Origin: Microcaldota archaeon
GTDB lineage: Archaea; Micrarchaeota; Micrarchaeia; Micrarchaeales; CABMGC01
Assembly (NCBI GenBank): GCA_027449585.1
Contig: DAIDLJ010000034.1
Location: forward strand, 1 to 7,573
Direction of reading: 5' to 3'
Length of the DNA: 7,573 nucleotides
Numbering within the stretch: position 1 is the first letter of the stretch; each line of letters opens with the position of its first letter. Both the position numbers and the translations under genes were made by a program. Below, one piece after another: positions 1 through 5,249 of the stretch. Under the pieces are notes generated by a model. That model ran no database searches. It had not been told where the DNA came from and worked only from the letters and a program-made list of their open reading frames with translations.

Positions 1-154
1 TCCCATCTTTCTCCTTTCCCACAACCACGCCTGATACGAAACCTGCCAGCAGAGGAGTAAATGGTGATATCCAGCCTACAGTAATCTGTGCGACAAGGCC
101 TACAACGATGCTCTCCAAGGCCAATTTTATATCGTCCACAATGTTATTACGCAT
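1..154 (-). CDS. Small membrane protein, N-terminal part only (cut by window edge)
   Basis: The reading frame starts at the ATG complementary to 152-154 and stays open to the left edge, giving 51 N-terminal residues; the C-terminus lies outside the window. After a short charged start (MRNNIVDDIK) there is a hydrophobic stretch rich in Gly, Val and Ala, with a central GWISPF turn and a second Gly-rich hydrophobic stretch, ending in the charged KEKDG. This looks like one membrane hairpin, or two short helices with glycine-zipper spacing, as in small archaeal membrane proteins of the DUF5518 kind. That family link is from memory and tentative. A TATA-like box at 220-227 would give a leader of about 45 nt. 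A second one at 162-169 is too close to this ATG but would fit a leaderless start at the GTG of codon 6 (137-139). Function unknown. Confidence 0.55.
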   Translation of the reverse strand, partial: MRNNIVDDIKLALESIVVGLVAQITVGWISPFTPLLAGFVSGVVVGKEKDG

Positions 155-182
155 CGGAGAAATATAAACTTATCATTGGAAT

Positions 183-202
183 CGGCTTGGCTCGGATTGG
201 CT
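183..202. repeat. Two tandem copies of a 10-bp unit
   Basis: The unit CGGCTTGGCT (183-192) is followed directly by CGGATTGGCT (193-202), with one mismatch. The period of 10 bp is about one helical turn. The repeat lies between the TATA-like box at 220-227 and the start of the truncated membrane-protein gene, about where transcription should begin, so it could be a tandem operator. Function is inferred from position only. Confidence 0.4.
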
Positions 203-219
203 CTTAAGCTAGAGCAAGG

Positions 220-227
220 TATAAAAA
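220..227 (-). promoter_or_regulatory. Candidate TATA box before the truncated membrane-protein gene
   Basis: The minus strand reads TTTTTATA here, just after the symporter's stop codon. An archaeal start site about 25 nt downstream would fall near 196-200. The same T-run could also help end transcription of the symporter operon. Confidence 0.4.
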
Positions 228-249
228 TGAGGGATGGAGCGCACTTGAA

Positions 250-1770
250 TTACTCTGCAGAGTAGCTGCTAGGGAGCGCGTTGTCAATATTCATCGACCT
301 TGCCACTGCCGTCCCTACAAGTACCACCACGATGTTTAGGACAAGCGCTATCATGCCTATGAAGACTGCGCCGAGGCCCGTGCTTATCAGTGTCGTAGTC
401 CATGTTGCATAGTTGTTTGCAGCCAGCATCATATACATCCCGCTGACCACACCTACAAGAAGGCCCAGGAATAGGGCGCGCCTATTGAGGTTCTTTGTTA
501 TCAGTCCGAATACGAATGATGGAAGTATCTGCAGTATTAGTATTCCTCCAAAGAGCTGCAGCTGTATCGCATAGGTTGCAGGTATTATGAATACGAAACC
601 AAGAGCAAGGAACTTGAAGACAACGGCAAATACCTGGGCGACCTTAGTTTCCTGTGCCGAGGTAAGGTTTGGCTTGAACTCCTTAACTATGTTCCTTGTG
701 AAGAGATTGGCCGCAGCTATTGCCATTATCGCTGCCGGCACAAGGCCGCCTATGAATACGCCTAGAAGCGCTGCTCCTGCAAGCCATGATGGAAGAAGCG
801 TGAGCACGAGTCCGGGAACTACCTGAGTGCCCTGAACAGATGCGGGGAATGATTTGACATAGCTCATTGCGGCTGGAACGCCATATATCATGAATCCGAA
901 CATTGCAAGAAGCCCAAGGCCGAGGCTGTAGAGTGGAAGCAGTGATGCGGTTTTCCTTACAGACTTTGGATCCTTCTGCGCAAGAGTTGCATTGATGACA
1001 TGCGGGTATAGGTAAAGCGCTAGGGCGCTGAATACGAACAGGCTCCAATAAGCGTTATAGAGGCTTGAAGGAAGCTGGAAGTAATGAATGCTTGTAGCAG
1101 AGGCCTGTGCATATGCAGTCTGGAATCCGCCTATTGCAAAGACGGCAACCACAACTGCCACGACACTCACCAGTATCAATGCATCTTTAAGGATAGCTCC
1201 AAGAGTTGCTCCACGCAATCCGCTGGTCCAGGTGAAGGCTGCAAGAAGTATGAATGAGACTATCAATGATAATTCTATTATAGTGGTAGTGGCGCCGAAT
1301 CCATGTAACATTGCGATTAGAACCGCTTGCATTCCGACTATCTGCAGGGCTATGTATGGAAGCTCCGCAACTATGCCTACCAGTGCGACTGATACTGCAA
1401 GAAGCCTGCTGTTGAAGATGTCGCGCACGAAGTCCGCTACGGTTATGTATCCGTGCTTATTTGCGATCTTCCAGAACTTTGGCATGGCCCACATTGCAAA
1501 TGCATATGTTATGATAACATATGGAGCTGCAAAGAAGTATATCGCGCCCTTGGCAAACAATGATGATGGAACGGCTATGAATGTGTACGCTGTGTATATG
1601 TCTGCACCTAGAAGGAACCATCCAAGGAATGTGCCTAGCCTGCTACCGGCAAGCCCCCACTCCTTGAGCTTGGTGAGATCTCCCTTTCGCCACCTGCTTC
1701 CATAGAAGCCCAGAAATACGAAGAGTGCGAACAGCACGACGAATACTATGATTGATACTAGGTCGATCAT
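250..1770 (-). CDS. MctP-like sodium:solute symporter (SSS family) permease
   Basis: This 506-residue integral membrane protein should import a small carboxylate or similar solute, driven by an ion gradient. It has about 12-13 hydrophobic segments spread over the whole length, normal for the SSS (SLC5-like) family. Near the N-terminus, the charged loop followed by WGLAGSR (38-44) and then GADIYTAYTF (55-64) resembles bacterial monocarboxylate permeases of the MctP type, as does ELPYIALQIVG (136-146). The ATG at 1770 lies 6 nt after the stop of the DUF3311 gene. A Shine-Dalgarno-like GAGATGA on the minus strand (1777-1783) overlaps that stop, which supports this start and translational coupling. 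The C-terminus is short and polar. Family assignment is firm; the substrate (pyruvate, lactate, acetate or an amino acid) cannot be read from sequence. Long frames on the opposite strand are shadows. Confidence 0.9.
   Translation of the reverse strand: MIDLVSIIVFVVLFALFVFLGFYGSRWRKGDLTKLKEWGLAGSRLGTFLGWFLLGADIYTAYTFIAVPSSLFAKGAIYFFAAPYVIITYAFAMWAMPKFWKIANKHGYITVADFVRDIFNSRLLAVSVALVGIVAELPYIALQIVGMQAVLIAMLHGFGATTTIIELSLIVSFILLAAFTWTSGLRGATLGAILKDALILVSVVAVVVAVFAIGGFQTAYAQASATSIHYFQLPSSLYNAYWSLFVFSALALYLYPHVINATLAQKDPKSVRKTASLLPLYSLGLGLLAMFGFMIYGVPAAMSYVKSFPASVQGTQVVPGLVLTLLPSWLAGAALLGVFIGGLVPAAIMAIAAANLFTRNIVKEFKPNLTSAQETKVAQVFAVVFKFLALGFVFIIPATYAIQLQLFGGILILQILPSFVFGLITKNLNRRALFLGLLVGVVSGMYMMLAANNYATWTTTLISTGLGAVFIGMIALVLNIVVVLVGTAVARSMNIDNALPSSYSAE
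251..264. repeat. 14-bp perfect palindrome at the symporter stop codon
   Basis: TACTCTGCAGAGTA is its own reverse complement and includes two bases of the symporter's stop codon. In RNA it could only form a tight hairpin, so a DNA-level site or chance is more likely. One such palindrome is not surprising in a window of this size. Confidence 0.4.
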
Positions 1771-1776
1771 TTCAGT

Positions 1777-2022
1777 TCATCTCTTATTTCTCTTTCTTGA
1801 TGAAGACTTTGCAGACTTTGAGTCCTTCTCCTTGCCCTCCCACAGAAGCGCTGCTGCATAATACAGTATTGTTGCAAGAGGCATCCAGGCAAGCTGGTAC
1901 CAGTAGAAGAAGGATATGCCAAAGAGCATTGGTTCGATGTGGTTGTATGAAGGTATGTAAAGAAGGGCTACTAGCGGAATGAGAAGCAATACTGCTATTG
2001 CGACATCAACAGGCTTTACCAC
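1777..2022 (-). CDS. DUF3311 small membrane protein, partner of the symporter
   Basis: This 81-residue protein has two predicted membrane helices (about 5-23 and 36-60) and a very basic, Ser/Lys/Arg-rich cytoplasmic tail (62-81). The stretch YNHIEP..LFG.SFFYWYQLAW (26-46) matches what I know of DUF3311, a family usually encoded just before an MctP-type symporter and thought to be its accessory subunit. That is the arrangement here, with 6 nt between the two genes. The chosen start is a GTG at 2020-2022; no in-frame ATG lies nearby. A TATA-like ATTTAAA at 2053-2059 places the transcription start only about 8 nt upstream, so translation is probably near-leaderless. Family assignment is good; the role as a stabilising or targeting subunit is inferred from gene pairing. 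Confidence 0.82.
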   Translation of the reverse strand: MVKPVDVAIAVLLLIPLVALLYIPSYNHIEPMLFGISFFYWYQLAWMPLATILYYAAALLWEGKEKDSKSAKSSSRKRNKR

Positions 2023-2052
2023 TATATCCCAAGTAAATTACAATGGAAAAGG

Positions 2053-2059
2053 ATTTAAA
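2053..2059 (-). promoter_or_regulatory. Candidate TATA box for the DUF3311-symporter operon
   Basis: The minus strand reads TTTAAAT here. It lies about 30-35 nt before the GTG start of the DUF3311 gene, in the 60-bp gap after the hydrolase gene. Its presence suggests the transport pair has its own promoter and is not only read through from upstream. Confidence 0.45.
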
Positions 2060-2082
2060 CGTTGTTATGCTGGGATCAGCTA

Positions 2083-3042
2083 TTAGCCCCCTGCCATTAC
2101 ATTCCATACATCCCTAGATATCGCTGCAAGAAGGCCCCAGTCGGTTCCTCCTGGGCCGTTGCTTACTATTGCAAGAACGTATGAGATGTTCTTGTATCTT
2201 ACAAGAGCCGCATCATTTGTCTCGCCGTAGAGCATTCCTACCTTATGCACAACCACGGCTCCTGCCGGAACTCCTGCAGGTATTCCGCTCTCAAAGTCGG
2301 TGTGAGTTAGCTTTGGATATAGCCAGCGCTGCGCGGCGACTCCTCCGGCTCGTCCTTCAGCCTCATTAAGCCAGAGCCTTGCAAGGTCATTAGAGTCGGT
2401 GTTGTTGGGCCAGTAGAATTGGGGATTCTGCGCGCCGTGCTGCCGCGCATAGGTATTTAGAGCCTCATAATTGCCTATATAACGGGTCAGCATGTGCGCC
2501 GCGGTGTTGTCGGAATTATGTCCGATCATGTATCCAAGCTGATTAAGCGTAAAGCACTGGCCCACGTAGTTGTTGGCGTCTGGAGGAACGACATCGGAGG
2601 GTATCCCGCACACCTTTGCATTTCCATTATATCTGCCGGTGACTATTCCCTGTGCCACATCCATTAGAAGGGGCAGTTTGTATGTGCTTGCGGCCACGGT
2701 CTCCCAATTGCCGTTAAGGTTCCAGATGGCATTGGTCTTGAGATTTATCAGCGTTACTCCAACCTCCTTGCCATTCTCCCTTGCAAGGGCCTTTATCTCG
2801 TTTGCAAGGACGCTCAAGGAATGCTTCGACGGGCCCAGCGCATGGCTTTCTGACTTTACAGAAACCGATTGCGTTGTTTGGGGTTTGACATTTGAAGCAG
2901 ACGCTATTGGAGCAGACTGCATCAATGCGACAGATGCAACAACTGCAACTGAAATCATTTTTGACTTTCTTACCAGGCTCTTGACGAAGTTAGACCTGAC
3001 GGCCGAACTTTCTGCTGCAGTAGTTTTATTTGCAGACTTCAC
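2083..3042 (-). CDS. Secreted class A beta-lactamase-like serine hydrolase
   Basis: This 319-residue protein has a basic N-region, a hydrophobic core (about 30-41) and an Ala/Ser-rich cleavage region near residue 50, so it is probably exported. The mature part carries the marks of the serine beta-lactamase/penicillin-binding fold in order: S119-T-Y-K122 (SxxK nucleophile and base), S177-D-N179 (SDN loop) and K267-V-G269 (in place of KTG). The class A ExxLN omega-loop motif that supplies Glu166 is not visible; the matching stretch (about 205-221) reads as a Pro/Asn-rich segment running into NDLARLWL. Deacylation could therefore be weak, and the protein may bind or cleave something other than beta-lactams. 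C145 and C163 could form a disulfide. The start is a GTG with a TATA-like box about 33 nt upstream, giving a near-leaderless message; M29 is an alternative start. Acquisition from bacteria is likely but not shown. Confidence 0.83.
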   Translation of the reverse strand: MKSANKTTAAESSAVRSNFVKSLVRKSKMISVAVVASVALMQSAPIASASNVKPQTTQSVSVKSESHALGPSKHSLSVLANEIKALARENGKEVGVTLINLKTNAIWNLNGNWETVAASTYKLPLLMDVAQGIVTGRYNGNAKVCGIPSDVVPPDANNYVGQCFTLNQLGYMIGHNSDNTAAHMLTRYIGNYEALNTYARQHGAQNPQFYWPNNTDSNDLARLWLNEAEGRAGGVAAQRWLYPKLTHTDFESGIPAGVPAGAVVVHKVGMLYGETNDAALVRYKNISYVLAIVSNGPGGTDWGLLAAISRDVWNVMAGG

Positions 3043-3058
3043 AATCCCACAATAGTAT

Positions 3059-3072
3059 GCAGGCTTTCCTGC
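3059..3072. promoter_or_regulatory. Inverted repeat between the TATA box and start of the hydrolase gene
   Basis: GCAGG (3059-3063) and CCTGC (3068-3072) are perfect complements separated by 4 nt. They sit directly downstream of the hydrolase gene's TATA-like box, where a bound repressor would block initiation. The operator role is inferred from position only. Confidence 0.35.
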
Positions 3073-3080
3073 TATATAAA
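3073..3080 (-). promoter_or_regulatory. Candidate TATA box for the hydrolase gene
   Basis: The minus strand reads TTTATATA. The expected start site, about 25 nt downstream, is near 3049-3051, only a few nucleotides before the GTG start codon. Confidence 0.5.
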
Positions 3081-3102
3081 TCTAACTCATTCAAGATGTC
3101 CA

Positions 3103-3111
3103 TAATATAAA
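3103..3111 (+). promoter_or_regulatory. Candidate TATA box for the DUF1801 gene pair
   Basis: The plus strand reads TAATATAAA. Start of transcription about 25 nt downstream would be near 3131-3134, giving a leaderless message from the GTG at 3134 or a leader of about 10 nt to the ATG at 3143. Confidence 0.5.
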
Positions 3112-3133
3112 TGTTAAAAACAAGAAATGATTC

Positions 3134-3574
3134 GTGGTTGCTATGAGAAATGGCGAAGATAAGGCTAAAAGAGCAAAGGGACTTACTGAAGAGGAGGTAG
3201 CAGCGATGAAAGAGCATATCGAAGAATTGAATGCGGACAAGGAGGATGGCAAGGCAGCGGTGCTTAGCAAAATAGAGAAGATGCCAGAGCCCGATCGCAC
3301 TCTTGCAAAGCGCATACACGCCATAATAACTTCAGCCGCTCCAGATCTTTCGCCAAGGACCTGGTATGGCATGCCTGCATATTCGAAGGGAGATAAGGTC
3401 ATCTGCTTCTTCCAGAATGCCAGCAAGTTCAAGGCGCGGTACTCGACACTTGGATTTAGCGACAAGGCGAACCTTGACGATGGAGAGATGTGGCCCACAT
3501 CGTTTGCAGTCAAGAAACTGACCCCTGCTGAAGAAAAAAGGATTGTCGAATTAGTGAAGCGGGCTGTGGGCTGA
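3134..3574 (+). CDS. DUF1801 domain protein (YdhG/Fra-like), first of a pair
   Basis: The 146-residue product has a charged helical N-terminus (about 10-70) followed by the conserved DUF1801 core: PRTWYGMPAY (74-83), VICFFQ (89-94), the FKARYSTLGF stretch (99-108) and DDGEMWPTSFAVKKLTP (115-131). This pattern is very close to bacterial, especially actinobacterial, DUF1801 proteins. A Bacillus relative, YdhG/Fra, has been described as a frataxin-like iron chaperone, but most members have no assigned role and I would not transfer that function. The start may be the GTG at 3134 or the ATG at 3143 (three codons later); the TATA-like box at 3103-3111 fits either. It is followed after 2 nt by a second DUF1801 gene and is surely co-transcribed with it. 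The bacterial flavour suggests horizontal transfer. Confidence 0.87.
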   Translation: MVAMRNGEDKAKRAKGLTEEEVAAMKEHIEELNADKEDGKAAVLSKIEKMPEPDRTLAKRIHAIITSAAPDLSPRTWYGMPAYSKGDKVICFFQNASKFKARYSTLGFSDKANLDDGEMWPTSFAVKKLTPAEEKRIVELVKRAVG

Positions 3575-3576
3575 TC

Positions 3577-3987
3577 ATGACCGAAACTACAACCGCATCC
3601 AAGGAGATAGACGCAATCATCATGACAAGTGAAGGGTGGAAAGGCAATACACTTTCCAGACTGCGCGTTTTGATCAATAAAACAGATCCGAAAATAATAG
3701 AAGAAGTGAAGTGGAAGAAACCCAGCAATCCTGCAGGAGTCCCGGTCTGGTCTGATGGAGGAATAATTTGCATCTGCAATGTGCTAAAAAATGCAGTTAG
3801 GCTTACATTCCCAAAAGGTGCAAAGATAAAGGACCCTAAGAAACTCTTCAATACGCGGCTGGATAGCAAAACAGTCCGGGCGGTGGACTTTCATGAAGGC
3901 GATGCGATAGACGAAGCTTCATTGAAGAGAGTAGTTAAGGAAGCGGCAGAACTAAATTCACTCAAAAACAAGACGGGGAGTCCGTGA
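3577..3987 (+). CDS. DUF1801 domain protein, second of a pair
   Basis: This 136-residue protein belongs to a different DUF1801 subtype from its upstream neighbour. Its markers are IDAIIMTSEGWKGNTLSRLR (11-30), VKWKKPSNPAGVPVWSDGG (44-62), LTFPKGA (76-82), LFNTRLD (90-96) and RAVDFHEGD (101-109). Bacterial homologues, as I remember them, end soon after the equivalent of AELN (124-127). Here a further nine residues (SLKNKTGSP) run into the 3' end of a tRNA-Pro gene on the other strand, and the stop codon (3985-3987) is tRNA sequence. The ATG lies 2 nt after the previous stop, so the two genes form a tight operon. Function is unknown; the core resembles a small ligand- or metal-binding fold. The odd tail may reflect how the gene arrived beside the tRNA. 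Confidence 0.85.
   Translation: MTETTTASKEIDAIIMTSEGWKGNTLSRLRVLINKTDPKIIEEVKWKKPSNPAGVPVWSDGGIICICNVLKNAVRLTFPKGAKIKDPKKLFNTRLDSKTVRAVDFHEGDAIDEASLKRVVKEAAELNSLKNKTGSP
3963..3968 (-). terminator. Oligo-T terminator of tRNA-Pro
   Basis: On the minus strand, 6-11 nt after the tRNA 3' end, the sequence reads TGTTTTTG. Archaeal RNA polymerase ends transcription at such U-runs. The run lies within the antisense of the DUF1801 C-terminal codons. Confidence 0.4.
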
Positions 3988-4046
3988 TTTGAACACGGGT
4001 CTTGAACTCCCAAAGCTCAAAGCCTACCAAGCTAGCCTAACTCCCC
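3974..4046 (-). tRNA. tRNA-Pro (anticodon TGG)
   Basis: The minus strand folds into a full 73-nt cloverleaf with no intron. The acceptor GGGGAGT pairs with ACTCCCC in all seven positions. The D-stem is GGCT/GGCT with two G-U pairs, and the D-loop contains the usual GG. The anticodon stem TGAGC/GTTCA closes the loop TTTGGGA, giving anticodon TGG with G37. A 4-nt variable loop follows, then T-stem CCGTG/CACGG around TTCAAAT. The discriminator base is G, which differs from the A73 I recall for many proline tRNAs, and no CCA is encoded. A TATA-like box at 4071-4079 sits about 27 nt upstream. The last 14 nt overlap the end of the convergent DUF1801 gene. Confidence 0.93.
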
Positions 4047-4070
4047 GCGATTTAGTATGAGCCTGTGCAC

Positions 4071-4079
4071 ATTTATAAA
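4071..4079 (-). promoter_or_regulatory. TATA box for tRNA-Pro
   Basis: The minus strand reads TTTATAAAT, centred about 29 nt before the first tRNA base and just after the stop codon of the upstream 300-residue protein gene. Position and sequence are what an archaeal tRNA promoter needs. Confidence 0.65.
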
Positions 4080-4084
4080 ATCAG

Positions 4085-4987
4085 TCACTGCTTCTTTTTC
4101 TTCTGACCCGGCATTCTTCCCTTTGGCTTTGGTATCTTTAGACCAGGGAACATGTCCATGAGGGTGTCTGGGCTTACTTCAAGATCCACTTTTAGGTTTT
4201 GGAGCATTCTGCTGAAGAGATGTATCACTGCTGCGCCCCTTATTGATTGATCTGTTATGGATTCGTCTATCTGCTTCTTTGCCTCCGAAGAGCATAGTAT
4301 CTGGGTTACCTTTTCCAGGTTGGCGGCGCTCTTTCTCATGTTTCCTGTTGCTTCTGCCGCGTAAATGTCAAGATTGTCAGTGTTGACTCCGAGTATCTGC
4401 GGGATCTTCCTGTCAGTTGCCAGGCGTATCGATGACAGATGCGCAGACACCTCCTCTGGCTTTGTGTTACCGTCTATAGAGAGCTTCTTTATCGATACCC
4501 ATTCCTTGTACTTGGCCATGAAGGATATTCCTTCTGATGGGAATGGCACAGAAGTGCTTGCCTTCTGGGCAGGCGCGCTCGCGGCGAAGGCCTTGTTGTC
4601 CTTGCGCACATACCAGTCCAGTCCCAGCCGATTTAGAGCCGCCCTGAAAAGATATGCCTTGGCAAATGGCTTGAGCTCCTCCCTGCCTTGCGCTGCCTTG
4701 TTTATTTCAGGCTCGGCGCCTGCCGATCCAAGAGACTTGTAAGCAGCGACAACTGCAGAATAATCGTTCTTTGGCAGTGACTTTGTGAAGCTCTCCGAGT
4801 ATGCATCAAGAGAGTTTGTATCTATGCCAAGCACTTCGAAGGCCCTCTTTGAGACATCCTCTCTTACTGCCGCAAGATATGCCGAGATGTCCTTTGGCTG
4901 CGTCGAGTTTGTGCAGTTTATGCTCCTTGCGACTACCCATCCCTTGTACCTAGCGAAGAAATCTATCGAATCGGAGCTTTCTGACAT
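4085..4987 (-). CDS. Two-copy repeat-domain protein of unknown function (possibly DUF2666)
   Basis: The 300-residue, soluble, Ala/Lys/Ser-rich protein contains two diverged copies of one domain. Residues 7-63 and 153-209 align without gaps with 19 of 57 identities. Shared positions include F-x-A-x-Y-K-x-W-V near each start, T-x-P...S-A-x-L...R in the middle, and L-G-x-x-T-x-x-L-D-x-Y at the end. Each copy continues with helical sequence to about 128 and 271, with hydrophobic stretches AKAYLFRAALNRLGLD and VIHLFSRMLQNLKVD in matching places. An Ala/Ser/Pro linker (132-152) joins the copies, and the C-terminus is a basic tail (285-300). I do not recognise it with certainty; the layout recalls the archaeal family DUF2666, from memory. 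It follows a winged-helix gene after 23 nt, so the two are probably co-transcribed with L40e. No catalytic motif is visible. Confidence 0.8.
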   Translation of the reverse strand: MSESSDSIDFFARYKGWVVARSINCTNSTQPKDISAYLAAVREDVSKRAFEVLGIDTNSLDAYSESFTKSLPKNDYSAVVAAYKSLGSAGAEPEINKAAQGREELKPFAKAYLFRAALNRLGLDWYVRKDNKAFAASAPAQKASTSVPFPSEGISFMAKYKEWVSIKKLSIDGNTKPEEVSAHLSSIRLATDRKIPQILGVNTDNLDIYAAEATGNMRKSAANLEKVTQILCSSEAKKQIDESITDQSIRGAAVIHLFSRMLQNLKVDLEVSPDTLMDMFPGLKIPKPKGRMPGQKKKKQ

Positions 4988-5010
4988 CTATTCTACCAGA
5001 AGAAGTTGTG

Positions 5011-5232
5011 TTATTGGTGCGGGATTATGTAGTATCCGGATGCCTTCTCCCTTACTACCCTCTTTATTACGCCCTTCCTGTCGAGCTCCACAAGCACGTT
5101 GCTTATCATGCTCTTGGGCCTGTTCGTCTTCTTTGCTATGTCGTCAGCAGTCTTCTTCTTTTCGTCGCTTGTGGCGCCGAGGTCCTTCATTGCCTGGAGA
5201 ACTAGGCTCTCCATAGGATTCAAATCTACCAT
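5011..5232 (-). CDS. Small winged-helix DNA-binding protein
   Basis: This 73-residue protein fits a single winged helix-turn-helix domain. An N-terminal helix (about 6-18, MESLVLQAMKDLG) is followed by TADDIAKKT (28-36) and a likely recognition helix PKSMISNVLVELDRKG (39-54). A beta-wing follows (VIKRVVREKASGYYIIP). No effector-binding domain is present. Such small MarR/TrmB-like proteins bind DNA as dimers. The ATG at 5232 is preceded by an SD-like AGAGTGAT on the minus strand (5236-5243). The gene starts 17 nt after the L40e stop and ends 23 nt before the 300-residue repeat protein, which suggests one operon. Its target is unknown; self-regulation or control of the adjacent cdc48-like gene is a guess. 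Confidence 0.8.
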   Translation of the reverse strand: MVDLNPMESLVLQAMKDLGATSDEKKKTADDIAKKTNRPKSMISNVLVELDRKGVIKRVVREKASGYYIIPHQ

Positions 5233-5249
5233 ACAATCACTCTAAACAA

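Noticed and set aside
683..1048. 121-residue minus-strand frame inside the symporter
   Set aside because: Same strand but another frame, with low-complexity Ser/Arg-rich content and no family resemblance.
1088..1705. 205-residue plus-strand reading frame
   Set aside because: It lies wholly antisense to the well-supported symporter and shows no recognisable domain; it is a shadow of the symporter's codon pattern.
2570..3055. 161-residue plus-strand frame antisense to the hydrolase
   Set aside because: The opposite frame carries SxxK, SDN and K-V-G in order with a signal peptide; this frame shows nothing comparable.
3091..3513. 140-residue minus-strand frame antisense to the first DUF1801 gene
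   Set aside because: The plus-strand frame has the full DUF1801 core; the antisense product looks like a reversed-complement artefact rich in Ser/Leu/Phe.
3134..3987. Integrated element with tRNA-derived att repeats
   Set aside because: I looked for a second copy of the tRNA 3' end near 3040-3130 and elsewhere to the left and found none, and no integrase is present; transfer remains possible but an intact integrated element is not supported.
4785..5216. 143-residue plus-strand frame across the repeat-domain and winged-helix genes
   Set aside because: It spans two better-supported minus-strand genes and their intergenic gap, and its product has no recognisable domain.
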